Of a stretch of 36,684 nt of DNA, positions 23,301-28,839 are shown one piece after another. The notes under the pieces were generated by a model. The model saw only the letters and a list, made by a program, of their open reading frames with translations. It searched no databases and had not been told where the DNA came from. A program made the position numbers and the translations under genes. The stretch's first letter is position 1; each line of letters opens with the position of its first letter. The DNA is from Trichoplax sp. H2 (Eukaryota > Placozoa > Uniplacotomia > Trichoplacea), in the NCBI GenBank assembly GCA_003344405.1, contig NOWV01000361.1, positions 1 through 36,684 of the forward strand, given 5' to 3'.

Positions 23301-23306
23301 TATTAA
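5211..23306 (+). CDS. Mosaic LDLa/CUB/LRR G-protein-coupled receptor (type C LGR-like), 30 exons, about 2,142 aa
   Basis: This entry is the whole gene; each exon is listed separately. Domain order by approximate residue: signal peptide (about 15-34), LDLa 1-4 (37-196), CUB1 (196-311), LDLa5, CUB2-CUB3 (349-590), LDLa6-7 (590-666), CUB4 (666-780), LDLa8, CUB5-CUB8 (821-1285), LDLa9, CUB9 and LDLa10 (1324-1487), LDLa11-12 (1487-1564), LRR cap (1564-1599), LRRs (1599-1765), hinge and 7TM (1765-2142). Every junction from exon 1 to exon 22 is phase 1, and every junction from exon 22 to exon 30 is phase 2, so the reading frame is unbroken over 6.4 kb of coding sequence. The 7TM domain matches relaxin-receptor-like (RXFP) and GRL101-like LGRs: ADLMM-A-IYL in TM2, NFYG...VC-P in ECL2 and [10 protein letters not shown] in TM7. 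Such receptors normally carry LDLa modules and LRRs; CUB domains are not part of the usual set. It is probably a plasma-membrane receptor for a peptide or protein ligand. Exon edges are hand-read; small missed exons are possible in introns 4 and 5. Confidence 0.85.
5320..6012 (+). other. GPCR intron 1, with a weak tandem repeat
   Basis: Two degenerate copies of about 100 bases start with AGAATTG at 5574 and 5691 and both contain TGTCTTT followed by a T-rich stretch (to about 5780). No coding exon was seen. The first copy also contains internal CAG acceptor-like sites, but no open module follows them. Confidence 0.45.
6013..6135 (+). CDS. GPCR exon 2: LDLa module 1 (degenerate)
   Basis: Six cysteines with LDLa-like spacing: LCNRENAQC, then YEGQC, then QYC, IQC and AAGC. 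The acidic calcium-binding end (normally D-x-S-D-E) is absent and replaced by KTTLIGAAG, so calcium binding is unlikely. It starts after GATAG and ends at TGTG|GTAAGA, phase 1-1. An earlier AG at 5990 would be out of phase. Confidence 0.65.
6136..6959 (+). other. GPCR intron 2
   Basis: 824 bases. I looked for further LDLa or CUB exons on the plus strand and found none. A 74-codon minus-strand frame at 6371-6595 has no recognisable features and is treated as chance. Confidence 0.5.
6960..7076 (+). CDS. GPCR exon 3: LDLa module 2
   Basis: Clear LDLa: [17 protein letters not shown], then NWC, YNC and EDMSDEQNC. The Ser-Asp-Glu calcium motif is kept. Two in-phase acceptors are possible (AG at 6958-6959 or 6964-6965), changing the protein by two residues; I take the first. 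The donor is TGTA|GTAAGA, phase 1. Confidence 0.8.
7291..7410 (+). CDS. GPCR exon 4: LDLa module 3
   Basis: A textbook LDLa: [17 protein letters not shown], then [18 protein letters not shown]. All six cysteines and the full acidic calcium site are present, making it one of the best-conserved modules of this receptor. It starts after TTCTAG and ends at TGTG|GTATGT, phase 1-1. Confidence 0.85.
7411..8750 (+). other. GPCR intron 4
   Basis: 1.34 kb, AT-rich. I see no further module exon. The sequence around 7980-8060 is slightly richer in GC, but no frame resembles CUB or LDLa. Confidence 0.45.
8751..8867 (+). CDS. GPCR exon 5: LDLa module 4 (calcium site lost)
   Basis: An easily missed 117-base exon. 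It reads [19 protein letters not shown], then [10 protein letters not shown] and VNNQNC. All six cysteines are spaced as in LDLa, but the Ser-Asp-Glu triplet is replaced by Val-Asn-Asn, so calcium coordination is probably weakened. It follows GTAAG as acceptor and ends at TGCC|GTAAGT, phase 1-1. The polypyrimidine tract is poor, but both phase and cysteine pattern fit. Confidence 0.7.
10499..10966. repeat. Duplicated 160-bp segment flanking assembly gap 2
   Basis: Bases 10499-10658 end exactly at the N run and recur at 10807-10966, with one difference that I can see (GTAGTT versus GTGGTT). As at gap 1, the left copy is cut by the gap and the right copy runs on into unique sequence. The most likely cause is an unmerged contig or haplotype overlap. 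Confidence 0.88.
10659..10678. other. Assembly gap 2 (20 N)
   Basis: A run of 20 N inside intron 5 of the receptor gene, with nearly identical sequence on both sides. Its length is a placeholder, so the intron size is uncertain. Confidence 0.98.
11221..11565 (+). CDS. GPCR exon 6: CUB domain 1
   Basis: A full CUB domain in a single exon. [19 protein letters not shown] is the typical start (Cys, Gly-x-Phe-x-Thr-Pro-Asn-Tyr-Pro), followed by the second Cys in FCTYTI and the C3-C4 pair in FSFCPD and NFCG. It ends with [10 protein letters not shown]. All four canonical cysteines are present. It starts after TATTAG and ends at CTG|GTAGGT, phase 1-1. Confidence 0.85.
11697..11810 (+). CDS. GPCR exon 7: LDLa module 5
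   Basis: LDLa with six cysteines: [17 protein letters not shown], then [18 protein letters not shown]. The Ser-Asp-Glu calcium motif is kept. It starts after GGTAG and ends at TGCC|GTAAGT, phase 1-1. The next exon begins 712 bases downstream. Confidence 0.82.
11811..12522 (+). other. GPCR intron 7
   Basis: 712 bases. No module exon was recognised. Confidence 0.45.
12523..12879 (+). CDS. GPCR exon 8: CUB domain 2 (two cysteines)
   Basis: It begins [19 protein letters not shown] and has the second Cys in FRCQYDIKI, so the C1-C2 disulfide can form. The C3-C4 pair is absent, and the middle is Ser/Tyr-rich. It closes with [10 protein letters not shown], matching the GF-x-I end of CUB domains. 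It starts after TATTTAG and ends at ATTA|GTAAGT, phase 1-1. Confidence 0.78.
13018..13383 (+). CDS. GPCR exon 9: CUB domain 3 (calcium-binding type)
   Basis: [20 protein letters not shown] opens the domain. [16 protein letters not shown] and [11 protein letters not shown] carry the Glu, Asp and Asp that mark calcium-binding CUB domains, and all four cysteines are present. This is the most canonical CUB here. The donor is weak (GAA|GTACGA at 13384), but it is the in-phase GT at the domain end and is followed 95 bases later by the next LDLa exon. Confidence 0.82.
13479..13589 (+). CDS. GPCR exon 10: LDLa module 6
   Basis: [14 protein letters not shown], then [18 protein letters not shown]. The calcium site is complete. 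Cys3 is missing: after CPDGD the sequence reads IIEAN where an Ile next to a Cys is usual, so only five cysteines are seen. It starts after a strong TTTTAG acceptor and ends at TGTT|GTAAGA, phase 1-1. Confidence 0.82.
13720..13836 (+). CDS. GPCR exon 11: LDLa module 7 (degenerate, seven cysteines)
   Basis: [16 protein letters not shown], then [18 protein letters not shown]. The first half is a normal LDLa, but the acidic end is lost and an additional Cys appears close to the last one, giving an odd cysteine count. It starts after TTCATAG and ends at TGCG|GTATGT, phase 1-1. Confidence 0.75.
14001..14342 (+). CDS. GPCR exon 12: CUB domain 4 (highly diverged)
   Basis: The exon lies between strong LDLa exons and has CUB length (114 codons). 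[12 protein letters not shown] stands where G-x-I-x-S-P-x-Y-P is expected, and RIRYNVGS and VKLKASF resemble the last strands. It keeps three cysteines (LLCIAKLTC and LSLCRQE), but not at the canonical places. The acceptor is a strong TTTCAG; the donor GTACTT at 14343 is the in-phase choice. The CUB assignment is less certain than for the others. Confidence 0.6.
14771..14893 (+). CDS. GPCR exon 13: LDLa module 8
   Basis: [19 protein letters not shown], then [18 protein letters not shown]. Six cysteines and an acidic site with Thr-Asp-Glu in place of Ser-Asp-Glu, which is an accepted variant. It starts after GACATAG and ends at TGTG|GTAAGA, phase 1-1. Confidence 0.83.
14894..15875 (+). other. 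GPCR intron 13
   Basis: 982 bases, AT-rich, no module exon recognised on the plus strand. Confidence 0.45.
15876..16235 (+). CDS. GPCR exon 14: CUB domain 5
   Basis: [20 protein letters not shown] is a typical CUB opening. Cys2 is in LRCAYLL, Cys3 in HQCATD and Cys4 in LYCGD, and the end is [16 protein letters not shown] keeps the Ser-Asp of the third calcium ligand region. It starts after TTCTAG and ends at ACAG|GTATAG, phase 1-1. Confidence 0.86.
16366..16719 (+). CDS. GPCR exon 15: CUB domain 6 (calcium-binding type)
   Basis: [19 protein letters not shown] begins the domain. EFLSLE, NYDFVRF and [12 protein letters not shown] hold the Glu, Asp and Asp of calcium-binding CUBs. Cys2 is in IDCLYN, Cys3 in RLCNYD and Cys4 in TLCGS. 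It starts after CTATAG, only 130 bases after exon 14, and ends at GCAA|GTAAGA, phase 1-1. Confidence 0.86.
16867..17223 (+). CDS. GPCR exon 16: CUB domain 7
   Basis: [20 protein letters not shown] opens the domain, Cys2 is in IYCSYDV, Cys3 in FPCNQS and Cys4 in QICGS. The calcium-ligand positions are not clearly kept (QLFDAG, SYLSVAK). It ends with RFYGRYKRL. It starts after AATTAG and ends at CCAA|GTAATT, phase 1-1. Confidence 0.83.
17224..17669 (+). other. GPCR intron 16, with a perfect hairpin
   Basis: 446 bases without a visible exon. CAATCATTTC at 17471-17480 and its exact reverse complement at 17491-17500 enclose a 10-base loop. Confidence 0.55.
17670..17990 (+). CDS. GPCR exon 17: CUB domain 8 (no cysteines)
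   Basis: [20 protein letters not shown] is an unmistakable CUB opening, followed by [15 protein letters not shown] and by SLVIKSG at the usual D-x-V-x-I-x-D-G position. No cysteine occurs in its 107 codons, so both disulfides usually found in CUB domains are gone. It is also the shortest CUB exon here (321 bases). It starts after TTTTCAG and ends at AAAG|GTAATA, phase 1-1. Confidence 0.8.
18129..18245 (+). CDS. GPCR exon 18: LDLa module 9
   Basis: [18 protein letters not shown], then [18 protein letters not shown]. Six cysteines and a good acidic site with Thr-Asp-Glu. It starts after TGTTCAG and ends at TGCG|GTACCG, phase 1-1. The preceding 138-base intron is stop-free in the same frame. 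Confidence 0.82.
18509..18997 (+). CDS. GPCR exon 19: CUB domain 9 fused to LDLa module 10
   Basis: The only exon carrying two modules. The CUB starts [19 protein letters not shown], with Cys2 in ECSYKITV, Cys3 in [13 protein letters not shown] and Cys4 in QFCGK, and ends [10 protein letters not shown]. Without a break the LDLa follows: [16 protein letters not shown], then [17 protein letters not shown], with a complete calcium site. It starts after TTTAG and ends at TGTG|GTAAAA, phase 1-1, so an intron that once separated the two modules may have been lost. Confidence 0.86.
19124..19240 (+). CDS. GPCR exon 20: LDLa module 11
   Basis: [17 protein letters not shown], then [18 protein letters not shown]. 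Six cysteines are kept, but the Ser-Asp-Glu is replaced by Ser-Gln-Ala, so calcium binding is doubtful. It starts after CATATAG and ends at TGTA|GTAAGT, phase 1-1. Confidence 0.8.
19241..19699 (+). other. GPCR intron 20
   Basis: 459 bases with no exon recognised. Confidence 0.45.
19700..19813 (+). CDS. GPCR exon 21: LDLa module 12 (C1 and C3 missing)
   Basis: [18 protein letters not shown], then [18 protein letters not shown]. The positions of the first and third cysteines are occupied by other residues (Leu/Asn region and Tyr). In LDLa folds these two pair with each other, so one whole disulfide has been lost cleanly while the other two remain. It starts after TTATAG and ends at TGTC|GTAAGG, phase 1-1. 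It sits directly before the LRR cap. Confidence 0.77.
19895..20000 (+). CDS. GPCR exon 22: LRR N-terminal cap, phase converter
   Basis: [19 protein letters not shown] has the C-x3-C-x-C-x-C spacing of the LRRNT cap, then [11 protein letters not shown] leads into the first repeat (the I-P...L pattern typical after LRRNT). The exon enters in phase 1 (after GATAG) and leaves in phase 2 (CT|GTGAGT), the only exon of this gene that changes phase. Confidence 0.82.
20333..20404 (+). CDS. GPCR exon 23: LRR 1
   Basis: 72 bases, phase 2-2. [18 protein letters not shown] is a canonical LRR, with the L-x-L-x-x-N-x-I core formed across the splice junction. It starts after TTGCAG; the donor GTTAGC is weak. 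Confidence 0.8.
20550..20624 (+). CDS. GPCR exon 24: LRR 2
   Basis: 75 bases, phase 2-2. [20 protein letters not shown], then NLRSL. Slightly longer than a standard 24-residue repeat. It starts after TTTTAG and ends at CT|GTATGT. Confidence 0.78.
20749..20817 (+). CDS. GPCR exon 25: LRR 3
   Basis: 69 bases, phase 2-2. [19 protein letters not shown], ending FILL. It starts after ATTAG and ends at TT|GTAAGT. Confidence 0.78.
20897..20965 (+). CDS. GPCR exon 26: LRR 4
   Basis: 69 bases, phase 2-2. [19 protein letters not shown]. The consensus Asn is replaced by Gln in the L-x-L-x-x-N core. It starts after ATATAG and ends at TT|GTAAGT. Confidence 0.75.
21358..21429 (+). CDS. GPCR exon 27: LRR 5
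   Basis: 72 bases, phase 2-2. [19 protein letters not shown], then LLRTL. It starts after TTATCAG and ends at CT|GTAAGA, after a 392-base intron in which I see no other repeat. Confidence 0.78.
21550..21621 (+). CDS. GPCR exon 28: LRR 6
   Basis: 72 bases, phase 2-2. [19 protein letters not shown] is a near-perfect LRR. It starts after TTATAG and ends at TT|GTAAGC. Confidence 0.82.
21930..21998 (+). CDS. GPCR exon 29: LRR 7
   Basis: 69 bases, phase 2-2. [18 protein letters not shown], then NLSLL. It starts after GCATAG and ends at TT|GTAAGT. The last repeat continues into the hinge of exon 30. Confidence 0.8.
22172..23306 (+). CDS. GPCR exon 30: hinge, seven-transmembrane domain and C-tail
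   Basis: It starts after GCTACAG in phase 2 and ends with TAA at 23304-23306. The hinge reads [17 protein letters not shown], then SNCADLMAN, like the Cys-rich hinge of LGRs. Counting the Met codon at 22260 as 1 (it is internal, not the start), the class A marks are: Asn21 (TM1 GNLFV), Asp69 (TM2 [10 protein letters not shown]), Cys103 and Cys182 (TM3-ECL2 disulfide), Asp127-Arg128-Leu129 (DRY variant), Trp257 and Pro259 (CCWLPI, TM6), and Asn293-Pro294 to Tyr297 (NPVIY, TM7). [11 protein letters not shown] in ECL2 and [11 protein letters not shown] are close to relaxin receptors. The first intracellular loop is about 20 residues longer than usual. The tail is short and Ser/Thr-rich. The whole 7TM domain lies in a single exon. 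Confidence 0.92.
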
Positions 23307-23677
23307 TTTCGTATAATATAATAATCGTGAAAATAATTTAAGCTTTGTCTCACGTTAAAGAGCAATATCGGCTGTCGTTTTTATGATTTGCTGAACATTG
23401 GCCCTGCTGTTTATCAAGCTTAGCTATACTTTCAGGTTTGCGTAAACACGCATAAAAATATGAACAGTAAACATATATGCATCGTGCAAATCTTGCTGTA
23501 GGCTTGACAGTCTCCAAGGCTGCTGATAAAATGTTTATTTTCAAATGTTAAAGCAGCTGCAGATATTTACATTTTGTCTAATTCTTGCGCTATCTATATT
23601 CTTTGCTTGTGATATACCCGAACATTTTCAAATAATGCTAATAATAGCTTAATTGATATTTATATAATGACGGCCAT

Positions 23678-23683
23678 AATAAA
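23678..23683 (+). terminator. Candidate polyadenylation signal of the GPCR gene
   Basis: AATAAA 372 bases after the stop codon, with a second one at 23879-23884. In such AT-rich DNA the hexamer is common, so this is only a candidate. Confidence 0.25.
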
Positions 23684-24676
23684 AATTTAAATTTATAGCT
23701 TAATTGTGAAAAGTGCCGTAAATCATAGATTTGCATCATTTTACAATTATACTGTAGATTTGCATTTGTGGAAGTATTTTAAATTCGTATATAGCTGTAT
23801 ATCTTGCAATTATATCCACGAACTTACTGGTATATTTTTGACTGCAAAGAATACTGTTGCAAAAGATTTAATTAATTAAATAAAATATCATAATTGAAAT
23901 AAAAGTTATTAATTTATTTGATCTAGTCTCTACTATTGTCGTCCTTTATTTGATGTTTTAATCATGATACCGTAAGCTGAAACTTTTATCATAACTTGTA
24001 ACATGAAAAGCGCTTAAGTCGCAACATTTATTATTAGTCAGCTCTTTTTTTATAATTCTGACATTATTACTACCGCAGTATTACACATATTTACTATATG
24101 ATAAGGTATCTAACCTAGTGGGAAATACTTGAGTGTAAGACTCCTACTTTAAGATACTGCTTACATTTTCATCACTTTAATAGAGGCTTAATTTCTAAAA
24201 TCAACTTGAAGAAAAACAGTTAAGGCTCACTAATCTACCTTAAAGTGATAATTCCGTTAAATTTGCAGCAATTGTGACCGTCTCATTTTCTAGTCTGGCA
24301 CAAATAAACTTATAAGAATTATAGTAAAAGGTCATTAAGAATATATTATATAATACTTCACTAGATAATGGCTTGAATTTTTATTTCTAAAACGGGATTC
24401 TGTCTCATGAATGTAGCGTACCCATATTTTGCTGCCGAGCAAACGCCTCTTTAAAATTTAATATAAGTACGGTATAATATATATGCTAGGTCAAATTCAC
24501 TAAGCCAATAATTTAACAAAGTAATAAACTATTGTATAAAGTCATTAAATCATTGCTAATATTAAAGAGATAACTAGTCGTGTTATAAAATGACCAAGTC
24601 TGTCATTATTTTGAAAAGTAAATCAGGTCGTCTTTACAATTCATAAAATAACCATTCAATTTTACATGTTGCTAAG

Positions 24677-24853
24677 AAGTTAATAGCTAATTTATGAAAC
24701 ATATTTTTTTCATCGACGATTTTATAAGCGTTCTTAGTGACTTTATAAAACAATCAATTGGATGGTAATTTTGTAAAATTACAAAAAAGTCGATAGTTAA
24801 TTTATAAAATATTTTTTTGAAGGTAATTTTATAAACATTCTTAGTGACTTTAG
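24677..24853. repeat. Short tandem duplication, 2 copies, period 110 bp
   Basis: Copy 1 (24677-24745) and copy 2 (24787-24853) share the order AAGT-x-ATAG-x-TAATTTAT, a run of seven or more T, GATTTTATAA or AATTTTATAA, and TTCTTAGTGACTTTA. They are separated by about 40 bases of related A/T-rich sequence. Confidence 0.65.
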
Positions 24854-27487
24854 ACAATAATTATGATCAATTAGATATCTTTTTTATAAAGTAGCCATCT
24901 GACCTGCTTCACTTTATAAAATGCCTACTCAGTAAACTTGACTTAGTATACGCGTATTCTCGTATACAAAAAGTATAGCATGAGCATATTTCTTACAATC
25001 ATTTTATACCGAACAGAATTATAATTGAAAAGAAGTTTTAAAGATATCAAGCACGTCTTGCAAATACAGCAAAGACAATAAATAATAAGATTTCTTGTAT
25101 CATTTGTGAATGAATAATTGTATTTAGAATATGGCGAAAGTTTGTTATTAATAACTGTAGACTATTCGTACAATTATGTTACTTTATTAGCTATTCATCG
25201 TCGATATTCCATACTTGTTTCTTTGTAGGTAAGACTTGTATAACTGCGATAACCTACAATTTTTGTCTAATTATTTATTAGAAATTGCGTTGCCTCCAAT
25301 AGATTAGCTCATGAAAAAAGTTTCCTAGATTTATAGGAAAATGGCGCTGTTATATAAAGACAAGAATAGGAAAATCGTCTTGTGATACGTTTACACGAAA
25401 ATTTTCCTTATGTTCTGTACGAGACCAGATGGGATAATACTTGTCAAAAATAATCACAATGTCTAGAAATAATGTAGGGAAACGATAATTTCTCACAAGC
25501 GTTTTATAAGATTTAAAGGAAATTGTATTTTATCTAATTGATATTATAATTATGTCAGACTAGTCTAGCCATAGAATAATGCATGATACCAGCTGAAAGC
25601 TATGCGAAATAAGATGTGGCGTTAGAAGAATCATGAATAAATAATTAGTCACGTCTTTGTCACCTAAAGCCAAATTTCTAGGATGTAAAGATTACGAGTG
25701 ATCATTTCCTGGTCATAACTAATTCATGGAAGCTCTAATAAATCGTTCTAATAAATGCATGTACAGGAAAAGGAATAAAATTACTGATATTCATCACGGT
25801 TATGACTTTGAATAATCCGTAATTTACTGCTCTGCAATAATTCTGATCCGTAGAAATCAGGCAATAAAATCGATCAGATAGCCCAAATATCATCAATAAA
25901 TGGGTATAAATTATTATTGACTCATAGATATATATTTGCTACATAAACGCAATGGATTAATTTTTGTATCATAGTTAATTTATTGGAAAAATTTAATTCA
26001 TGAACCCTAACAGTTTACATACAATTTGCGCAGTCTCTTCCCGTTTTTAACTAGACTAAATGCCATGCATAGCTGAGTTCACATCACATGGTTAGTTCCT
26101 AATTAAAATGATAAATTATCTTTGTTTTTCTATCATAGTTGATTTATCCAGCCTGTAGGAATAAAATCATGAGCAAATCGTATGACAGATCGATCAAAGG
26201 CTATTGGTTTTTATTGTTTTATTTTTCTGTAAAGTAATAGCCACGATGCACTACATTAGCGGTTGAGAAATCAATCTTCATTTTCTTTTATTACAAAATA
26301 TTGAATTAGAACCTTATATCTATCTTTATCACAACTAATAAACTATTTAAATAGTTTAAATCATTTCATTGAATAAAATTTTTAAACCTATTATTTGGTC
26401 TGATTTTAATCACATCTACGAACTTTATTATCGTCGAAGATCATGGCCATTTTCTCTTTGTTTTCATGTACATCTAAAAACTAAATAAAGAATTGGATAC
26501 TTGGTTATTATACGGTGAGCAATATTGAACTATAATTCAAAGTTATACAGTAAGATTCAATGTTTAACGATTATTAATATACGGGTAGTATTGACATAAA
26601 GTAAATAGATTTTATTATTGAATTGTAATCAGGTAGTGGGTGGTGAAAGTAGAAGAAAACGAATAGCGTTGTCAACAACCGACTTTCCTTTTGTTTATAT
26701 AATTTATGATGATTTTGCGTATAATATGATTATTACAGTCTGTACTCCACGTATAATCTAAATTAATATTGAAACACAATTTCACGAAGTCCAGGGTACG
26801 AATAACCCATAAGAATGTTTTTACGAAGATAAAACTTTTAACGTGCGCCTACTGTACATTCATATATAGTTTTGACTAAAGTGAAGTCTTAGATATTTCT
26901 GAAAATAGTGGAGTTTATAATATATATTATTCTGTCCTCAAAATATTTTTTACAATCATAGTTATATTTTAAAATCATTAAAAATTACTTTTAAGTCTTC
27001 AAAAAATTAGAAGAAGCTCTTCAACTAAATCGCAAATTCGATTGATTTCGAAATTAGCGTATCTGACGTAAAATTTCTACATCTTACAAATTACTTTTGT
27101 AAATCTCACTATAACCTTGCGATAGATATGCTACATCTTTTATTAATAAAAAGAGTAATTTCATTTTATACATATTGGAGCTACCTATATTTCAGTAAAG
27201 TTATAATTACACCATAGAGCAGAAATGAAATCTCTGATAAATAATATAAGGTTTGTAATCATAATATTATAAATAATAAGTCATTTCTGGAGGATCGTAA
27301 TAATTTTAAGATATCTAATAATAATTTGAATCTGGCTTAGCTTTATGTCTGTAAACAGGCATGCATGGCTGAAAGATCATACGATTAATTACTTTTCTAT
27401 TTATAATAATATTTAATTTTCTTAAGATATATTTTCTTTTTGGCTTTAAACTTGCATTTTTGATACTAATCTTTAAATCTTACACGT

Positions 27488-27528
27488 TATCAACGTTCTA
27501 CGACTCCGCTACTTGCGGAGGGTTGATA
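27488..27528. repeat. GC-rich nested hairpin
   Basis: The inner stem CTCCGC (27504-27509) pairs with GCGGAG (27515-27520) around a 5-base loop. An outer stem TATCAAC (27488-27494) pairs with GTTGATA (27522-27528). The arms are separated by an asymmetric internal bulge (9 bases versus 1). It stands out from AT-rich surroundings. Confidence 0.6.
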
Positions 27529-28653
27529 GTTGAGTATTATAGAGATGCTATTGCTGTTATTTATGAATAATATCACTTTTACAGCTTACTGGGACAACAT
27601 ATACGCTTAATAGTTTTCTCTGTTATTTAAAGATCTAAAATTTTCGAATTTAATGATTTATAAACAGCCTATCATTTTCATATGATCTATCAGAAGGAGA
27701 ATAATTACCTTAAAACTATTGCTATCATTTTCTATTACCATACTAAATACATACTACTTTTTCAGATGTATACAGAATAAATTACTAATGTTGTTTGTAT
27801 TTGATAGAAAATGAGAGCTATTGGCGCATCCAGCTAGAAGCGGTATATTATTTGATTTTTCTTTTATCTATAAAGATCATGCTAATAAAAGAATTTATTT
27901 CTGACTTATACACACTAAAAACTGTACTTCAACGTATTTCTAATCAAAATATTAATCTGTATTCAGACGAACAGTTGAAAAACAGTCCAACTTTTATCTT
28001 CTATTTTATACAATAAGGAAGAATACTCGTATATTAAATTTGAAGTAAGATGAGAAAATAAAATTTGATTTTGTGCTCTCTAAATGAAATACAAAGAGTC
28101 TGATTTTGTTCGCGAGGTACAGATGTTATAGAACAAAAAAGTGATTTCTAAATTATACAATAAGAAAATGTCAAGATTTGTAGACAAATAAGGTGCTGAT
28201 CACAAGATCCCAACAGTCATAACAATAAAATTAATCATGATCTATTGTTACCGTATGGTTAAATCAATATCATATCGGCCGAATAATAGATAAGATTATT
28301 GTTGAATTACTTTAACAACCAATCAGCTCATTTGCCCTTCAACAATAAAATCTCTCCCGATATAATAGCCTATCCAAGTGGAAAATACTTTAATTATCAT
28401 GATCGTCGCGATGTTATTGTTCCATAGTTATTCATCTATCGGCTCTACTTAACGATTGGAGTAGAAGTGGAGAGAAGGGCATGACCAAGAATAGATGCTA
28501 TTCTTCATATGGCTAGTTTCTTGAAAGAAAAAAGGCTGGGAACAAGGTGGTATATTCAATCATAGCATCAGATCGTATAGATTATTATCGTCTGCATCAT
28601 AACATGATCTTTTATTGACGCATGTTGTTGTACAAGCAAATCGATAAAGAAAA

Positions 28654-28839
28654 ATGGATAGAAAGGTCTACGTAGCTAAATTTGACTATCAAAATCCTTA
28701 CGATGGCGAAGAATTAAACATGTTAAGCTTTCAACAAGGTGATCGATTTTTATATGTGGACCATCTTACTGACGAATGGGTTGCTTTAAAACGAATCGAT
28801 ACAAAAGAAATTGGTTTAGCTCCGTCAAACTATGTTGAG
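28654..28839 (+). CDS. SH3 gene exon 1: start and complete SH3 domain
   Basis: 62 codons, with the donor at GAG|GTAGGT, phase 0. The conserved SH3 residues are visible: the ALYDY-equivalent KFDY, the Trp in DEWVA (one of the usual Trp-Trp pair, the second being Val here), and the terminal PSNYV. Reading on past the donor would add unrelated sequence and stop at 28938. Confidence 0.85.

Larger units (their letters stand above)
23307..28653. other. Intergenic region between the receptor and the SH3 gene
   Basis: About 5.3 kb of AT-rich DNA. Apart from the presumed 3' UTR of the receptor, a short tandem repeat near 24677-24853 and a GC-rich hairpin near 27488-27528, I see no gene. A 73-codon plus-strand frame at 27795-28016 has no domain and no splice context. 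Confidence 0.45.

Noticed and set aside
22260-23306. A stand-alone 348-residue GPCR starting at the ATG at 22260
   Set aside because: The frame is open upstream to a good acceptor at 22171, with an LGR-like Cys-rich hinge and in-phase LRR exons before it. The ATG is internal.
23350-23544. 64-codon minus-strand open frame just after the receptor stop
   Set aside because: It lies in the presumed 3' UTR, with no domain.
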